Shown here: piece by piece, positions 1 to 6,140 of the stretch | How the letters are laid out: every line of letters begins with the position of its first letter | Position numbering within the stretch: position 1 is the stretch's first letter | Source: Planctomycetota bacterium | GTDB lineage: Bacteria; Planctomycetota; UBA11346 | Direction: 5' to 3' | Length of the DNA stretch: 8,719 nucleotides | Assembly: GCA_013816415.1 (NCBI GenBank) | Contig: JACDEN010000087.1 | Span: 1-8,719 of the forward strand | The notes under the pieces: generated by a model | Database searches by the model: none | Seen by the model: the letters and a program-made list of their open reading frames with translations, nothing else | What the model was told of the DNA's origin: nothing | Translations under genes and position numbers: made by a program

Positions 1-517
1 GGATCCAGCCGATGGCGGCGATCGCTGCCAGCCAGGCGCACAGGAAGAGCACGACGTGATGCTCGGCCCACACCGTCTTCACGATTGCCGCGAAGTCGTC
101 GTAGAACGCGCCGAGGACGAAGTGGTTGAACTGGTCGTCATATTCCACGAAGAAGCCGACATCGACGGCGGCCAGCAGCACGGTGAGCGACAGGAAGGTC
201 CAACCGAGAGCGAGGCGGAGGATGGCGAGCCAGCTCCCGACCGCCCAGCGCAGCGCGCACAGGCTGACGAGCAGGGTCGGGGCCACGACGACGATGGCGA
301 TGCGCCCGTCGAAGCGCATGCCATTGAACATCACCGATAGCAGCGGGAGCGTTCCGGCGCCCGGTCCGAGGTGGCGATGGAAGATCCCGATGAAGACGAT
401 GCGCACCGCGCCTAGGGCAGCCAGACCGATCACGAACAGCAGCAGGTCGCGCTGGACGTGCGTGGCCGCTCGCGACCAGCTCCATCGGCGCGGGACCTGC
501 TGGTCGATGGTGTCCAT
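1..517 (-). CDS. LTA synthase/alkaline phosphatase-superfamily membrane protein, N-terminal part (3' end outside window)
   Basis: Translating the minus strand from the ATG at 517 gives 172 residues open to the window edge. The segment is strongly hydrophobic, with likely membrane spans near residues 24-44, 72-94, 97-122 and 154-172. After the second loop comes FNGMRFDGR (65-72), then the third span leads into DVGFFVEYDDQFNHF (119-133) and an acidic/aromatic stretch FYDDFAAIVKTVWAEHHV. This pattern resembles the membrane half of LtaS-like phosphoglycerol transferases and related sulfatase-fold enzymes, which modify envelope glycans or lipids outside the membrane. The catalytic domain, with its metal ligands and nucleophile Thr, would lie beyond base 1, so activity cannot be judged. 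The start is the first ATG before the hydrophobic region; no strong Shine-Dalgarno is visible and the frame stays open upstream. It is divergent from the VanZ-family gene, 85 bp away. Family call from motif memory; another multi-pass phosphotransferase is the main alternative. Confidence 0.6.
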   Translation of the reverse strand, partial: MDTIDQQVPRRWSWSRAATHVQRDLLLFVIGLAALGAVRIVFIGIFHRHLGPGAGTLPLLSVMFNGMRFDGRIAIVVVAPTLLVSLCALRWAVGSWLAILRLALGWTFLSLTVLLAAVDVGFFVEYDDQFNHFVLGAFYDDFAAIVKTVWAEHHVVLFLCAWLAAIAAIGWI

Positions 518-602
518 CGCGTCCGGTCTACGCCGAGGCCGGGCGGCGACAAGGCAGGGGGTCGGTGATGGACTTGGCCGGTGGGGGCGACGACGATCCG
601 TC
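518..602. promoter_or_regulatory. Divergent intergenic region between the LTA-synthase-like and VanZ-family genes
   Basis: These 85 bp separate two divergently transcribed membrane-protein genes and must hold the 5' signals of both. The segment is very GC-rich. A GGGGGCGA stretch lies about 11 bases before the VanZ start and may serve as a poor ribosome-binding site. I see no convincing -10/-35 boxes or dyad. Confidence 0.35.
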
Positions 603-953
603 ATGCGTGCAGCGCTGCGGCCCGGTCCGACCATCCTCGCAGTCATCGCCACGGCGGTGGTGGTGGCGATGCTGCTGACGCCAGCGACCTACGTCCCGCA
701 GCCGCATTTCCCGCACGAGGACAAGCTCGAACACGCCGGGGTCTTCTGCGTGCTCGCGCTGCTCTGGCGCTGGGCGCGCCTCGGGCCGCTGCCGATGCTG
801 ATCGGCGCCTGCGTCCTGGCGTCGACCACCGAGATCCTGCAGGCCGTGCTGCCGATCGGCCGCGATGGCGAGGTCCTCGATGCGGTCGCCGATCTCGCCG
901 GTGCGTGCATCGGGGCGCTGATCGCGCGCCTGGTCAGCCGACCAAGCGCGTGA
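603..953 (+). CDS. VanZ-family membrane protein
   Basis: A 116-residue protein with four probable membrane segments, near residues 9-27, 44-58, 63-76 and 97-112, the length expected of stand-alone VanZ-like proteins. Family hallmarks are visible: D40-K41-x-x-H44 entering the second helix, E77-x-x-Q80 after the third, then GRDGEVLDAVADLAGACIG (86-104), matching the family's arginine, Asp and glycine-rich last helix. VanZ of Enterococcus gives low-level teicoplanin resistance; most homologues in environmental bacteria are of unknown function, so a resistance role should not be assumed. The open frame extends far upstream, but that stretch is Arg/Ser-rich and lies opposite the LTA-synthase-like gene. 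The ATG at 603 starts exactly where family similarity begins. It is divergent from the envelope gene to its left and converges on the transglutaminase-like gene, with only 6 bp between stop codons. Confidence 0.8.
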   Translation: MRAALRPGPTILAVIATAVVVAMLLTPATYVPQPHFPHEDKLEHAGVFCVLALLWRWARLGPLPMLIGACVLASTTEILQAVLPIGRDGEVLDAVADLAGACIGALIARLVSRPSA

Positions 954-959
954 CCTCGC

Positions 960-2915
960 CTATTTCGAGCGTTCGACCACGACAGCGACCATCTTCGGCT
1001 TCGTGCCGCAGCTGATCTTGTAGGTGTCCTTCGCCGAGGTCGCGATATGGACATCCTGCTTGGCCTGGCCGTTCTCCTCCCATTGGTAGGTCACCTGGAC
1101 CGGCGCGAACGCGCCGTGCGCTTCGACGTAGTCGGCGTCGATGCGCGAACGGAACAGCACGGTGTTGCCCTTGCTCGCGCCCGAGAAGCGCACCAGCGCC
1201 TTGCGCGTCTTCGGCGGAATGTCTGAACAGGTGACGAATTTGGCGCTCTGCTTGATCGGCCCCGGGGTGCGGCCGACGGTGGTGAAGGTCTTGCCGTCGT
1301 CGAACGACACCTGCAGATCCCAGCCGTCGCCTTCGCCGCCGGCGCGGTAATCGCAGCCGAAGCGCAGCCGCTTCATGTCGTTCGGAGTCTCGACGGGATA
1401 GGTCACCGACCCGGTGCCCTCTGGCGACATCGTCCCCCACTGCTCCAGGATGCCCTTGTTGATGTTCTCGAGCTTGGCGTGGAAATCCTCGAACGTGGGC
1501 CCTTTGCCCTTCGACTTGAGCCCGGCGCCTTCGATGGTGATCGTTCCCTCGTCGGGCCCGGCGCTGAACGCGATGGTGTTCTCGCCCTGGCCGAGCGCGG
1601 GCAGCGGACGCTGCGAGTGCTGGATGTCATGGGTGATCAGCGGCGGGGTGATCGATGCGCCGGCGCCCTCGAAGGCGAAGCGCAGGCGGTAATCGTACCG
1701 GCGGAAGGCGAACGACTTGAGGTCGATCTCCTGCGCGCCCGCCGCCGGCTTGGCGAGCTCGCGCCAATCGAGGCCGTTGTTGTCGGAGAACGAGACGGTG
1801 ACCGCGCCGGCGGAGGTGAACGACAGCTTGCCCGTCAGATAGATGTAGCTGCACGGCATGCGCAGTACGAACGACGCCGGCTTGGCCGCATCCTTGGCAT
1901 GGATGGTCGCACCGCCGACCGCATTGTCAGCGGACAGCACCGCGTCCTGGAAGTCGGCATCGGTCGCCGGCATCTGGTAGGCGAGAGTACCGTTGCCGAT
2001 GCGTCCGTTGCCGAGGTCGCCGAGCTGACTCGAGAGGTAGAGCACGCCGGAACCGACCGCGCAGGCGAGCGTCTCGGGGACGCCGCCCTCGCCGTCCATG
2101 TTGACGTGCAGGCCGGTGTTGCTCCAGCGTCGGGTCAGGACCTCGCCCCTGCGCAGCTGCACGTTCACGCGGTAGCCCTCGTTGTAGCTCTCTTCATAGT
2201 TGAACGGGGTGTTGTTGTCGCCGTCGTAGAGCAGCATCGCGGTGTACCAGCCGAAGTAGTTGAAGGCGAAGCTGCCGTTGGTCTGGTTCATCCCGGCGCC
2301 GTTCTTCAGGATGTCGGGGCCCTTGGCGATACCGCCGTCCTTGATCGAACCGCGGATCTTCTCGATGTTGCCGTGGAAGTCGGAATTCTTCTCGTACCAC
2401 GCCTTCACCCCGGCGCGCAGCTCTTCGACGCTGGCGATGGCGCCGGCGGCGTTGCGGAAATAGCAGGTCATGGTCGGGTCCATGGCGTGCCAGGCGCCGT
2501 CGTACTTCACCTCGGGGACGCAGCCCCATTTGTTCACCGTCCACGCGCGCGCCTCCATCCCGGCGTGCCGCGCCAGCTGCACCATCGCCAGGCTGGTCGC
2601 CTCGGAGGAGTAGCCATAGACGTTGAAGATCTTGATCGCGTCCTTCGGATACGGGCTGTCGAGCGCGCTGTGCTCGACCGGCGGCGGATCGAAGTGGCCG
2701 AACGTGACGATCGCGTCGTAGATCGCGATCGCCTTCTGTTCGCCGGTCATGCCTTCCTTGAACATCGATTTCTCGAAGGCTTCGATGCTGGAGACATCCT
2801 CCACGTGGTTCGACACCACCAGCACGTTGCTGACGACGCCGGCGTGGGGGGCGGCGTCGCCTCCGCAGGCGAAGGTTGCGGCAAGAGCGAGGATCAGGAC
2901 GGAAGTGAGGCGCAT
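960..2915 (-). CDS. Secreted transglutaminase-like protein with degenerate catalytic site
   Basis: The 651-residue protein begins with a signal sequence (1-16) ending in TFAC; Cys17 fits a relaxed lipobox, so it may be a lipoprotein. Residues about 56-152 resemble a transglutaminase-like (papain-fold) core: YGYSSEATSLAMVQLARHAG (100-119), then VPEVKYDG-WH-MDP (133-147). In active relatives as I recall them, the YGY motif is followed three residues later by the nucleophile Cys, and a His sits three residues before the Pro of PEV. Here those positions are Glu105 and Gly131; only the Asp (D146) is kept. A scaffold or binding role is therefore more likely than catalysis. Residues about 250-651 are probably beta-rich, with Asp-box-like SDNNGLDW (377-384) and SFDDGKTF (537-544). 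The start at 2915 puts the signal peptide at the N terminus and has GAAAAGAG upstream; a frame-open ATG at 2960 adds 15 charged residues ahead of it. It follows the deacetylase gene by 95 bp and is probably in its operon. The exact family is unnamed to me. Confidence 0.72.
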   Translation of the reverse strand: MRLTSVLILALAATFACGGDAAPHAGVVSNVLVVSNHVEDVSSIEAFEKSMFKEGMTGEQKAIAIYDAIVTFGHFDPPPVEHSALDSPYPKDAIKIFNVYGYSSEATSLAMVQLARHAGMEARAWTVNKWGCVPEVKYDGAWHAMDPTMTCYFRNAAGAIASVEELRAGVKAWYEKNSDFHGNIEKIRGSIKDGGIAKGPDILKNGAGMNQTNGSFAFNYFGWYTAMLLYDGDNNTPFNYEESYNEGYRVNVQLRRGEVLTRRWSNTGLHVNMDGEGGVPETLACAVGSGVLYLSSQLGDLGNGRIGNGTLAYQMPATDADFQDAVLSADNAVGGATIHAKDAAKPASFVLRMPCSYIYLTGKLSFTSAGAVTVSFSDNNGLDWRELAKPAAGAQEIDLKSFAFRRYDYRLRFAFEGAGASITPPLITHDIQHSQRPLPALGQGENTIAFSAGPDEGTITIEGAGLKSKGKGPTFEDFHAKLENINKGILEQWGTMSPEGTGSVTYPVETPNDMKRLRFGCDYRAGGEGDGWDLQVSFDDGKTFTTVGRTPGPIKQSAKFVTCSDIPPKTRKALVRFSGASKGNTVLFRSRIDADYVEAHGAFAPVQVTYQWEENGQAKQDVHIATSAKDTYKISCGTKPKMVAVVVERSK

Positions 2916-2934
2916 GGGGACTCTTTTCGGGGAC
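2916..2934 (-). promoter_or_regulatory. Ribosome-binding region flanked by a 6-bp direct repeat
   Basis: On the mRNA strand the leader reads GTCCCC, then GAAAAGA, then GTCCCC directly before the ATG. The purine-rich core is a plausible though imperfect Shine-Dalgarno and supports the start at 2915. The two GTCCCC copies are exact. Whether the repeat has a role is unknown; it may be chance. Confidence 0.4.
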
Positions 2935-2953
2935 AGGCGGAGGACGTCAGCGG

Positions 2954-2981
2954 CCAACACCGGGACAGCGGCTGGTGCTGG
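2954..2981 (-). ncRNA. Intercistronic RNA hairpin
   Basis: In the minus-strand transcript CCAGCACC pairs with GGUGUUGG over 8 bp (one G-U wobble) around a 12-base loop. On the plus strand the same position is an A-C mismatch, so the structure favours the minus-strand transcript. It lies between the deacetylase stop (3011) and the transglutaminase-like start (2915). No U-tract follows, so it is not a standard intrinsic terminator; mRNA protection or processing between the two genes is possible. Confidence 0.4.
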
Positions 2982-3010
2982 TTACAACGGATACAGGCGG
3001 TGGTGGTGAC

Positions 3011-4024
3011 TCAGCCGGCGACCAGTGATTCGGTCTCCAGCGTGTGCAACTGACCGCGCGTGGTGGCGGCGATCTTGGAGAAATCGAACTGCTTCTCGAG
3101 GATCGGCCATTCCGAGATCTTGGCCAGGTCGCCGTGGATGCGCTCCCAGACCGACTCCTGGCCGGAACGATCGACCGGTGCGGTGCTCGCGCGGTCGTAG
3201 ATCGCGTTCATCTCGGCGATGGCCTTGATCTCGATGCCGGGCAGGTTCCTCAACGTCCGTGCGGTGGTGCGGAAATTCGCCAGCGCGACCTTCAGATCGG
3301 CGTCGCTGATCCGCTTCGGCGGCACCCATTGCGCGCGCGGGACGGTCTTGCCGTACGCGAGATTGTCGAAGTCCCAGAAGTTCTCGTGCAGGATGTGCGT
3401 GGGGTGGCCCATGAACACGCCCGCCCAATGGTAGCCGGCATCCTGGAAGGCTTTCAGCGCCTTCAGATTGATGTCGAAGTTGGTGCGCCATTCGACCGGA
3501 TTGCGGTAGCTGCCATCGTTCATGTCGGTGAAGTCGCGGCGCGGATAGGAGCGGGTGCCCGCGAAGCGGTGGATATTGCGCCCGCCGGGAATCGCGGTGA
3601 GCGCGTACATCACCGACGGGATGCCGAGCTGGCGCATCGCCGCGTGGATCTGCGGACCCCAGGTGGCTCCGGGTCCGGCGAAGGTCGACGGCGATTTTCC
3701 GAACACCTCGCGGATCGAGGCGAGGCCCGGCGACTCGCGGCGGACGACCTCGGCGATGCCGTCATCCCACCCTTTGTCGCGCAGGTATTCCATGATCGTC
3801 GGATGCACCGAGTGCTGATCGCTGTGCAGCCCGATATCGTGGCGCGTGAGCGAGGCGATGACGTCGGAGCGCTTGCGGCTCTTCAGCAGGCGGGCGTTCT
3901 CGCCGACCACGCAGAAGGTCGCCGGCGCGCGCTCCTCGTGCAGGATGTCCGCACACCACATGGCGACGTCGTCAGCCTCCGGCGCGATCAGATCCTCGGT
4001 GTCCAGCAGCAGGCTGATGTACAT
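3011..4024 (-). CDS. NodB-fold polysaccharide deacetylase family protein (module B)
   Basis: A 337-residue cytoplasmic-looking protein with no signal peptide. It opens with MYISLLLDTEDL, in which D8, E10 and D11 take the place of NodB motif 1. LHSDQHSVHP (66-75) gives the HSxxH metal motif (H67, H71; H74 is also available). AGPGATWGP (116-124) occupies motif 3 and lacks the usual Arg; GHPTH (206-210) is a likely late-motif histidine. The fold fits the carbohydrate esterase 4 superfamily, whose members remove N- or O-acyl groups from glycans, or act as related amidohydrolases. The D-x-E-D start and absent motif-3 Arg mark an uncharacterised subgroup, so the substrate is unknown. The ATG at 4024 is chosen because AGGAG lies 5 bases upstream and homology begins there; the frame is open to 4474 but that extension looks non-coding. 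It is probably the first gene of an operon with the transglutaminase-like gene, and is divergent from the AraC regulator. Confidence 0.75.
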   Translation of the reverse strand: MYISLLLDTEDLIAPEADDVAMWCADILHEERAPATFCVVGENARLLKSRKRSDVIASLTRHDIGLHSDQHSVHPTIMEYLRDKGWDDGIAEVVRRESPGLASIREVFGKSPSTFAGPGATWGPQIHAAMRQLGIPSVMYALTAIPGGRNIHRFAGTRSYPRRDFTDMNDGSYRNPVEWRTNFDINLKALKAFQDAGYHWAGVFMGHPTHILHENFWDFDNLAYGKTVPRAQWVPPKRISDADLKVALANFRTTARTLRNLPGIEIKAIAEMNAIYDRASTAPVDRSGQESVWERIHGDLAKISEWPILEKQFDFSKIAATTRGQLHTLETESLVAG

Positions 4025-4027
4025 GGT

Positions 4028-4040
4028 GGCTCCTGGAGCC
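4028..4040 (-). promoter_or_regulatory. Shine-Dalgarno of deacetylase inside a perfect dyad
   Basis: The mRNA reads GGCTCC-A-GGAGCC followed by ACC and ATG. AGGAG (4030-4034) ends 5 bases before the start and decides the start at 4024. The arms are fully complementary; a short GGCU/AGCC stem with a 5-base loop would partly bury the Shine-Dalgarno, so translation could be structure-dependent. Confidence 0.55.
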
Positions 4041-4110
4041 GCGGACGATCCCTGCACCGGGACGAAGTCAATGTCGCGGCCTCGACGGGTCAGATTAACT
4101 AGACCAATGC

Positions 4111-4122
4111 GAAAAGTCCGCC
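4111..4122 (+). repeat. GAAAAGTC element, copy 1
   Basis: GAAAAGTCCGCC, preceded by ATGC. It matches copy 2 (4244-4255) at 11 of 12 bases in the same orientation, 133 bp apart, within the divergent control region. A-rich repeats stand out in this GC-rich DNA. Possible AraC-type binding site; not proven. Confidence 0.35.
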
Positions 4123-4175
4123 GTGAGCTGGTTCCACCATCCTTCTCGGACGCGTGGCAGGTGGGTGGCTCGAGA

Positions 4176-4196
4176 TGGCCATCGTTGGCCAGCGCT
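4176..4196. repeat. Perfect 16-bp dyad and 18-bp repeat, copy 1
   Basis: TGGCCA-TCGT-TGGCCA (4176-4191) is a perfect inverted repeat with a 4-bp spacer. The overlapping 18 bases 4179-4196 recur exactly at 7547-7564. In this copy the sequence is intergenic, about 155 bp before the deacetylase start. It could be an operator or a remnant of duplicated sequence. Confidence 0.45.
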
Positions 4197-4243
4197 CCAT
4201 CTGGTGACGGCTGGTAATCGACTGTCCGCATCAGATGCGACCA

Positions 4244-4255
4244 GAAAAGTCGGCC
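4244..4255 (+). repeat. GAAAAGTC element, copy 2
   Basis: GAAAAGTCGGCC, the partner of the element at 4111-4122 with one mismatch. ATGCGA occurs just upstream in both copies, 5 bp further away here. Confidence 0.35.
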
Positions 4256-4502
4256 CATGAGGATTGAAGAAAGCGGGTCGAATAGGAGGCCAGGGCACAA
4301 GCTCCTCCGCGTGCGAGCTGCTCGCTGCCATCGCAGTCGCATTCGATGTTGTCGCCGAGCGCGGGATTCGACGATCCGCTTTTCGTCCTGGCTCGACGGC
4401 CTCCGGACGCGACGCGGGCGTGCTGCCATGCCGCGCGCCGCTGAGAAAAAAACGGCGCAAAGCCACGGATGCAATCATACGCTGGCGACGAGAATCCCCG
4501 AC

Positions 4503-5423
4503 GTGCGACCGCCCATTCCCGTGACTCGCGCCGAGGCCTCGAACCACCTGTTCGACGCCACCTCACTCGCCGTGCTGCTCGATCCTGGACGCTGGCGCCT
4601 GGTGACGTCGCTCTTCCCGTCGGAGTCCACCGCGCTCGACGACCGCCCTCATCGCAACTGGCGCTTGCGCCACACCCATGCGCACCCCCACCGCGAATTC
4701 ATGATGAGTCTCGCCGGCGACGCGCTCTATGGGCATCCGGCTGGAATCATCCGCTGCGACCCCGGCACCTGCCTGTACTTCGACGCTCTGGAGCCGCACG
4801 ATGACGGCTATCCCGTCCATGTCGCCGGTGCGCGCCATCTGTGGATCAGTGTCGCGCGCGGCTGGGTCCACGCGCGCCAGCTCTTCCCCCGAGGCGGCCA
4901 TATGGAGCAGCCGCTCGCCGCGGTGTCGCTGGGCGTCGCGGACATGGGATTCGATGCGGCGCTCGCGCTCGATCGCTGCCGCGCCGAGGCGGCGACGGAT
5001 CCGCGGCTCGCGCGGCTCGACCTCGGCGCGGTGCTCCAGGCCCTGATCGCGCGGATCGTCGACAGCGGCTGGCGTTCGTCAGCGGAGCCCGATGCGAGCC
5101 ATCGCGCGCGCGCGATCGCTGCCGTACGTGAGCACATCGCGGAAAACGCTGGCGCCGGCGTCACGCTCGGCGGCCTCGCGCATCTCTCGGGATACAGCCG
5201 CTTCCATCTCGCGCGCGCATTCCGCGCCGAGACGGGTATGACCCTGCGCGCCTGGATCGACCGCTGCCGACTCGAACGGGTCCAGGAGTTGATCGCACGC
5301 GACGTGACCATGGAGGACGCCGCGGCGGAGATCGGATTCTCCTCGGCGTCCGCGCTGTCGCGCTGGTGCCGGCGCCATGGCACCAGCTGGAAGAGTCACC
5401 GCGCTCGAACGGACGCGACGTGA
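4503..5423 (+). CDS. AraC-family transcriptional regulator with N-terminal cupin domain (module B)
   Basis: About 306 residues from the proposed GTG. The N-terminal half is a cupin-type sensor: LRHTHAHPHREFMM (55-68) gives the His-rich strand, followed by GTCLYFDALEPHDDGYPVHV (88-107). The C-terminal hundred residues are the paired helix-turn-helix DNA-binding region: RAIAAVREHIAENAG (203-217), first recognition unit LGGLAHLSGYSRFHLARAFR (222-241), then ERVQELIARDVTMEDAAAEIGF (258-279) with SALSRWCRRHG (283-293). The second unit departs slightly from the common FxSxSYFSRxFKxxxG pattern. Such proteins usually bind a sugar or related ligand and activate neighbouring operons; the divergent deacetylase operon is the obvious target. 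The start is uncertain: the GTG at 4503 or 4521, or the ATG at 4428, are possible, none with a strong Shine-Dalgarno; residues upstream of 4428 look like a shadow. The 3' end overlaps the convergent deacetylase by 28 bp. Confidence 0.85.
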   Translation: MRPPIPVTRAEASNHLFDATSLAVLLDPGRWRLVTSLFPSESTALDDRPHRNWRLRHTHAHPHREFMMSLAGDALYGHPAGIIRCDPGTCLYFDALEPHDDGYPVHVAGARHLWISVARGWVHARQLFPRGGHMEQPLAAVSLGVADMGFDAALALDRCRAEAATDPRLARLDLGAVLQALIARIVDSGWRSSAEPDASHRARAIAAVREHIAENAGAGVTLGGLAHLSGYSRFHLARAFRAETGMTLRAWIDRCRLERVQELIARDVTMEDAAAEIGFSSASALSRWCRRHGTSWKSHRARTDAT

Positions 5424-6130
5424 CCGCCGATGGCGCCGACGGTGTCCACCCAGACCTCGGGCCGTGATCGCAGGTGGACGAGCAGCCGCTCCAGTTCGGC
5501 GGCGATGACCGTCTGCGCGCCGGCGTCGGCCACCTCGTGTCCGACCAGCACCAGCCAGCTGCCGGCTGCGGCCGCCTGATCGATCAGGCGGATGAGATCC
5601 GAGGAGCTCGCGCCATCCGCATCGACGCCGGCCACCTGCGCGAGATCGACGAAGGTGGGATCGTTGGGGTACTCGTCGCGGAACCCGCGCCCGACAAGGA
5701 AATGCCGAGCGACCAGCGGCACGTAGCTGCGCGTCCCAATGCCGCGGCCCACGAATTTGTGGCCGCAGCAATAGGCGAAGCTGGTCGGCGCGCTGCCGAT
5801 GAACTCTGTGAGCTGCGCGTTCGCCTCCAGGATGTCGCGCTCGATGGCGTCGAGGGTCAAGTCCTCGAGCGCGTGGTCGCGCACGAAGGAAAAGTTACCG
5901 CTGCACGGATGGCTGCTGGTGTGATTGCCGAATTCATGACCGCTGCGCAGAGCCGCACGCCAGAGGTCGGGCGCAGTCCGCACCGCCCGCATCAGCACGA
6001 AGAAGCTGGCGCGGACGCCGAAGCGGTCGAACAGCGGGACGCCGCGTGCGATCTGCGAGGGACGCGCGTCGTCGAACGAAAAGCTCAGTGCGCAGCGGCG
6101 GCCGTCGGGCCACGCGAACGAGGTGGCCAT
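5396..6130 (-). CDS. NodB-type polysaccharide deacetylase family protein (module C)
   Basis: A 244-residue protein without a signal peptide. FSFDDARPS (17-25) is motif 1, with D20 as the likely base and D21 as a metal ligand. FGNHTSSHP (67-75) is motif 2, with H70 and H74 as metal ligands. FAYCCGHKFVGRG (118-130) occupies motif 3, where relatives as I recall them have Pro instead of the first Cys; LVLVGHEV (194-201) supplies the late histidine (H198). Conserved blocks between them (SYVPLVARHFLVGRGFRDEYPNDP region, 135-158) match a distinct cytoplasmic deacetylase subfamily seen in carbohydrate-degrading environmental bacteria. It would hydrolyse acyl groups on a sugar or oligosaccharide; substrate unknown. 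The ATG at 6130 has AAGGAG 4 bases upstream (6135-6140). It follows the aminotransferase gene by 9 bp, so the two are almost certainly co-transcribed and translationally linked. Its last 28 bp overlap the convergent AraC gene. It is only a distant relative of the module B deacetylase. Confidence 0.85.
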   Translation of the reverse strand: MATSFAWPDGRRCALSFSFDDARPSQIARGVPLFDRFGVRASFFVLMRAVRTAPDLWRAALRSGHEFGNHTSSHPCSGNFSFVRDHALEDLTLDAIERDILEANAQLTEFIGSAPTSFAYCCGHKFVGRGIGTRSYVPLVARHFLVGRGFRDEYPNDPTFVDLAQVAGVDADGASSSDLIRLIDQAAAAGSWLVLVGHEVADAGAQTVIAAELERLLVHLRSRPEVWVDTVGAIGGHVASVRAR

Positions 6131-6134
6131 CGTG

Positions 6135-6140
6135 CTCCTT
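6135..6140 (-). promoter_or_regulatory. Shine-Dalgarno of module C deacetylase touching the aminotransferase stop codon
   Basis: AAGGAG lies 4 bases before the ATG at 6130 and overlaps the last base of the upstream TGA (6140-6142). Ribosomes terminating on the aminotransferase would be placed directly on this site, consistent with coupled translation. Confidence 0.6.

Larger units (their letters stand above)
4025..4502. promoter_or_regulatory. Divergent control region between deacetylase and AraC regulator
   Basis: No convincing gene is present in these 478 bp; the open frames crossing it encode Arg/Ser/Cys-rich shadows. It holds the ribosome-binding dyad of the deacetylase (4028-4040), an AT-rich island near 4091-4118 (the least GC-rich stretch, a plausible minus-strand promoter), two near-identical GAAAAGTC elements, a perfect 16-bp dyad within 4176-4191, and an A-rich run near 4444-4453 ahead of the AraC gene. 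The unusual length and density of elements fit a regulated promoter, likely bound by the adjacent AraC protein. I cannot define exact -10/-35 boxes. Confidence 0.5.

Noticed and set aside
1..6. GGATCC at the first bases as a cloning junction
   Set aside because: A single restriction site at the edge is not evidence of a junction; the reading frame runs through it.
603..953. Glycopeptide resistance gene interpretation of the VanZ-family protein
   Set aside because: No vanR/S/H/A/X-type genes nearby; most VanZ-like proteins are not resistance determinants.
940..975. Possible bidirectional terminator between the VanZ and transglutaminase-like stops
   Set aside because: Only 6 bp separate the stop codons and I find no stem-loop with a T-tract on either strand.
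1479..3053. 524-residue open frame on the plus strand opposite the transglutaminase-like gene
   Set aside because: Composition is dominated by Val, Ala, Glu, Gly, Arg and His with no recognisable motif. It mirrors the codon pattern of the strongly supported minus-strand gene, a usual artefact in GC-rich DNA.
3044..4102. 352-residue plus-strand open frame opposite the module B deacetylase
   Set aside because: Same antisense shadow pattern; the minus-strand protein has clear NodB-like motifs and a good ribosome-binding site.
4315..4325. GAGCTGCTCGC shared with 8410-8420, near both AraC genes
   Set aside because: An 11-base GC-rich match is expected many times by chance in a window of this size.
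4025..4474. N-terminal extension of the module B deacetylase to 487 residues
   Set aside because: The added residues lack family similarity and are Arg/Ser-rich; AGGAG placed 5 bases before 4024 and the typical first strand right after it favour the short form.
4095..4547. 150-residue minus-strand open frame in the large intergenic region
   Set aside because: No motif, no ribosome-binding site, unnatural Arg/Ser-rich composition.
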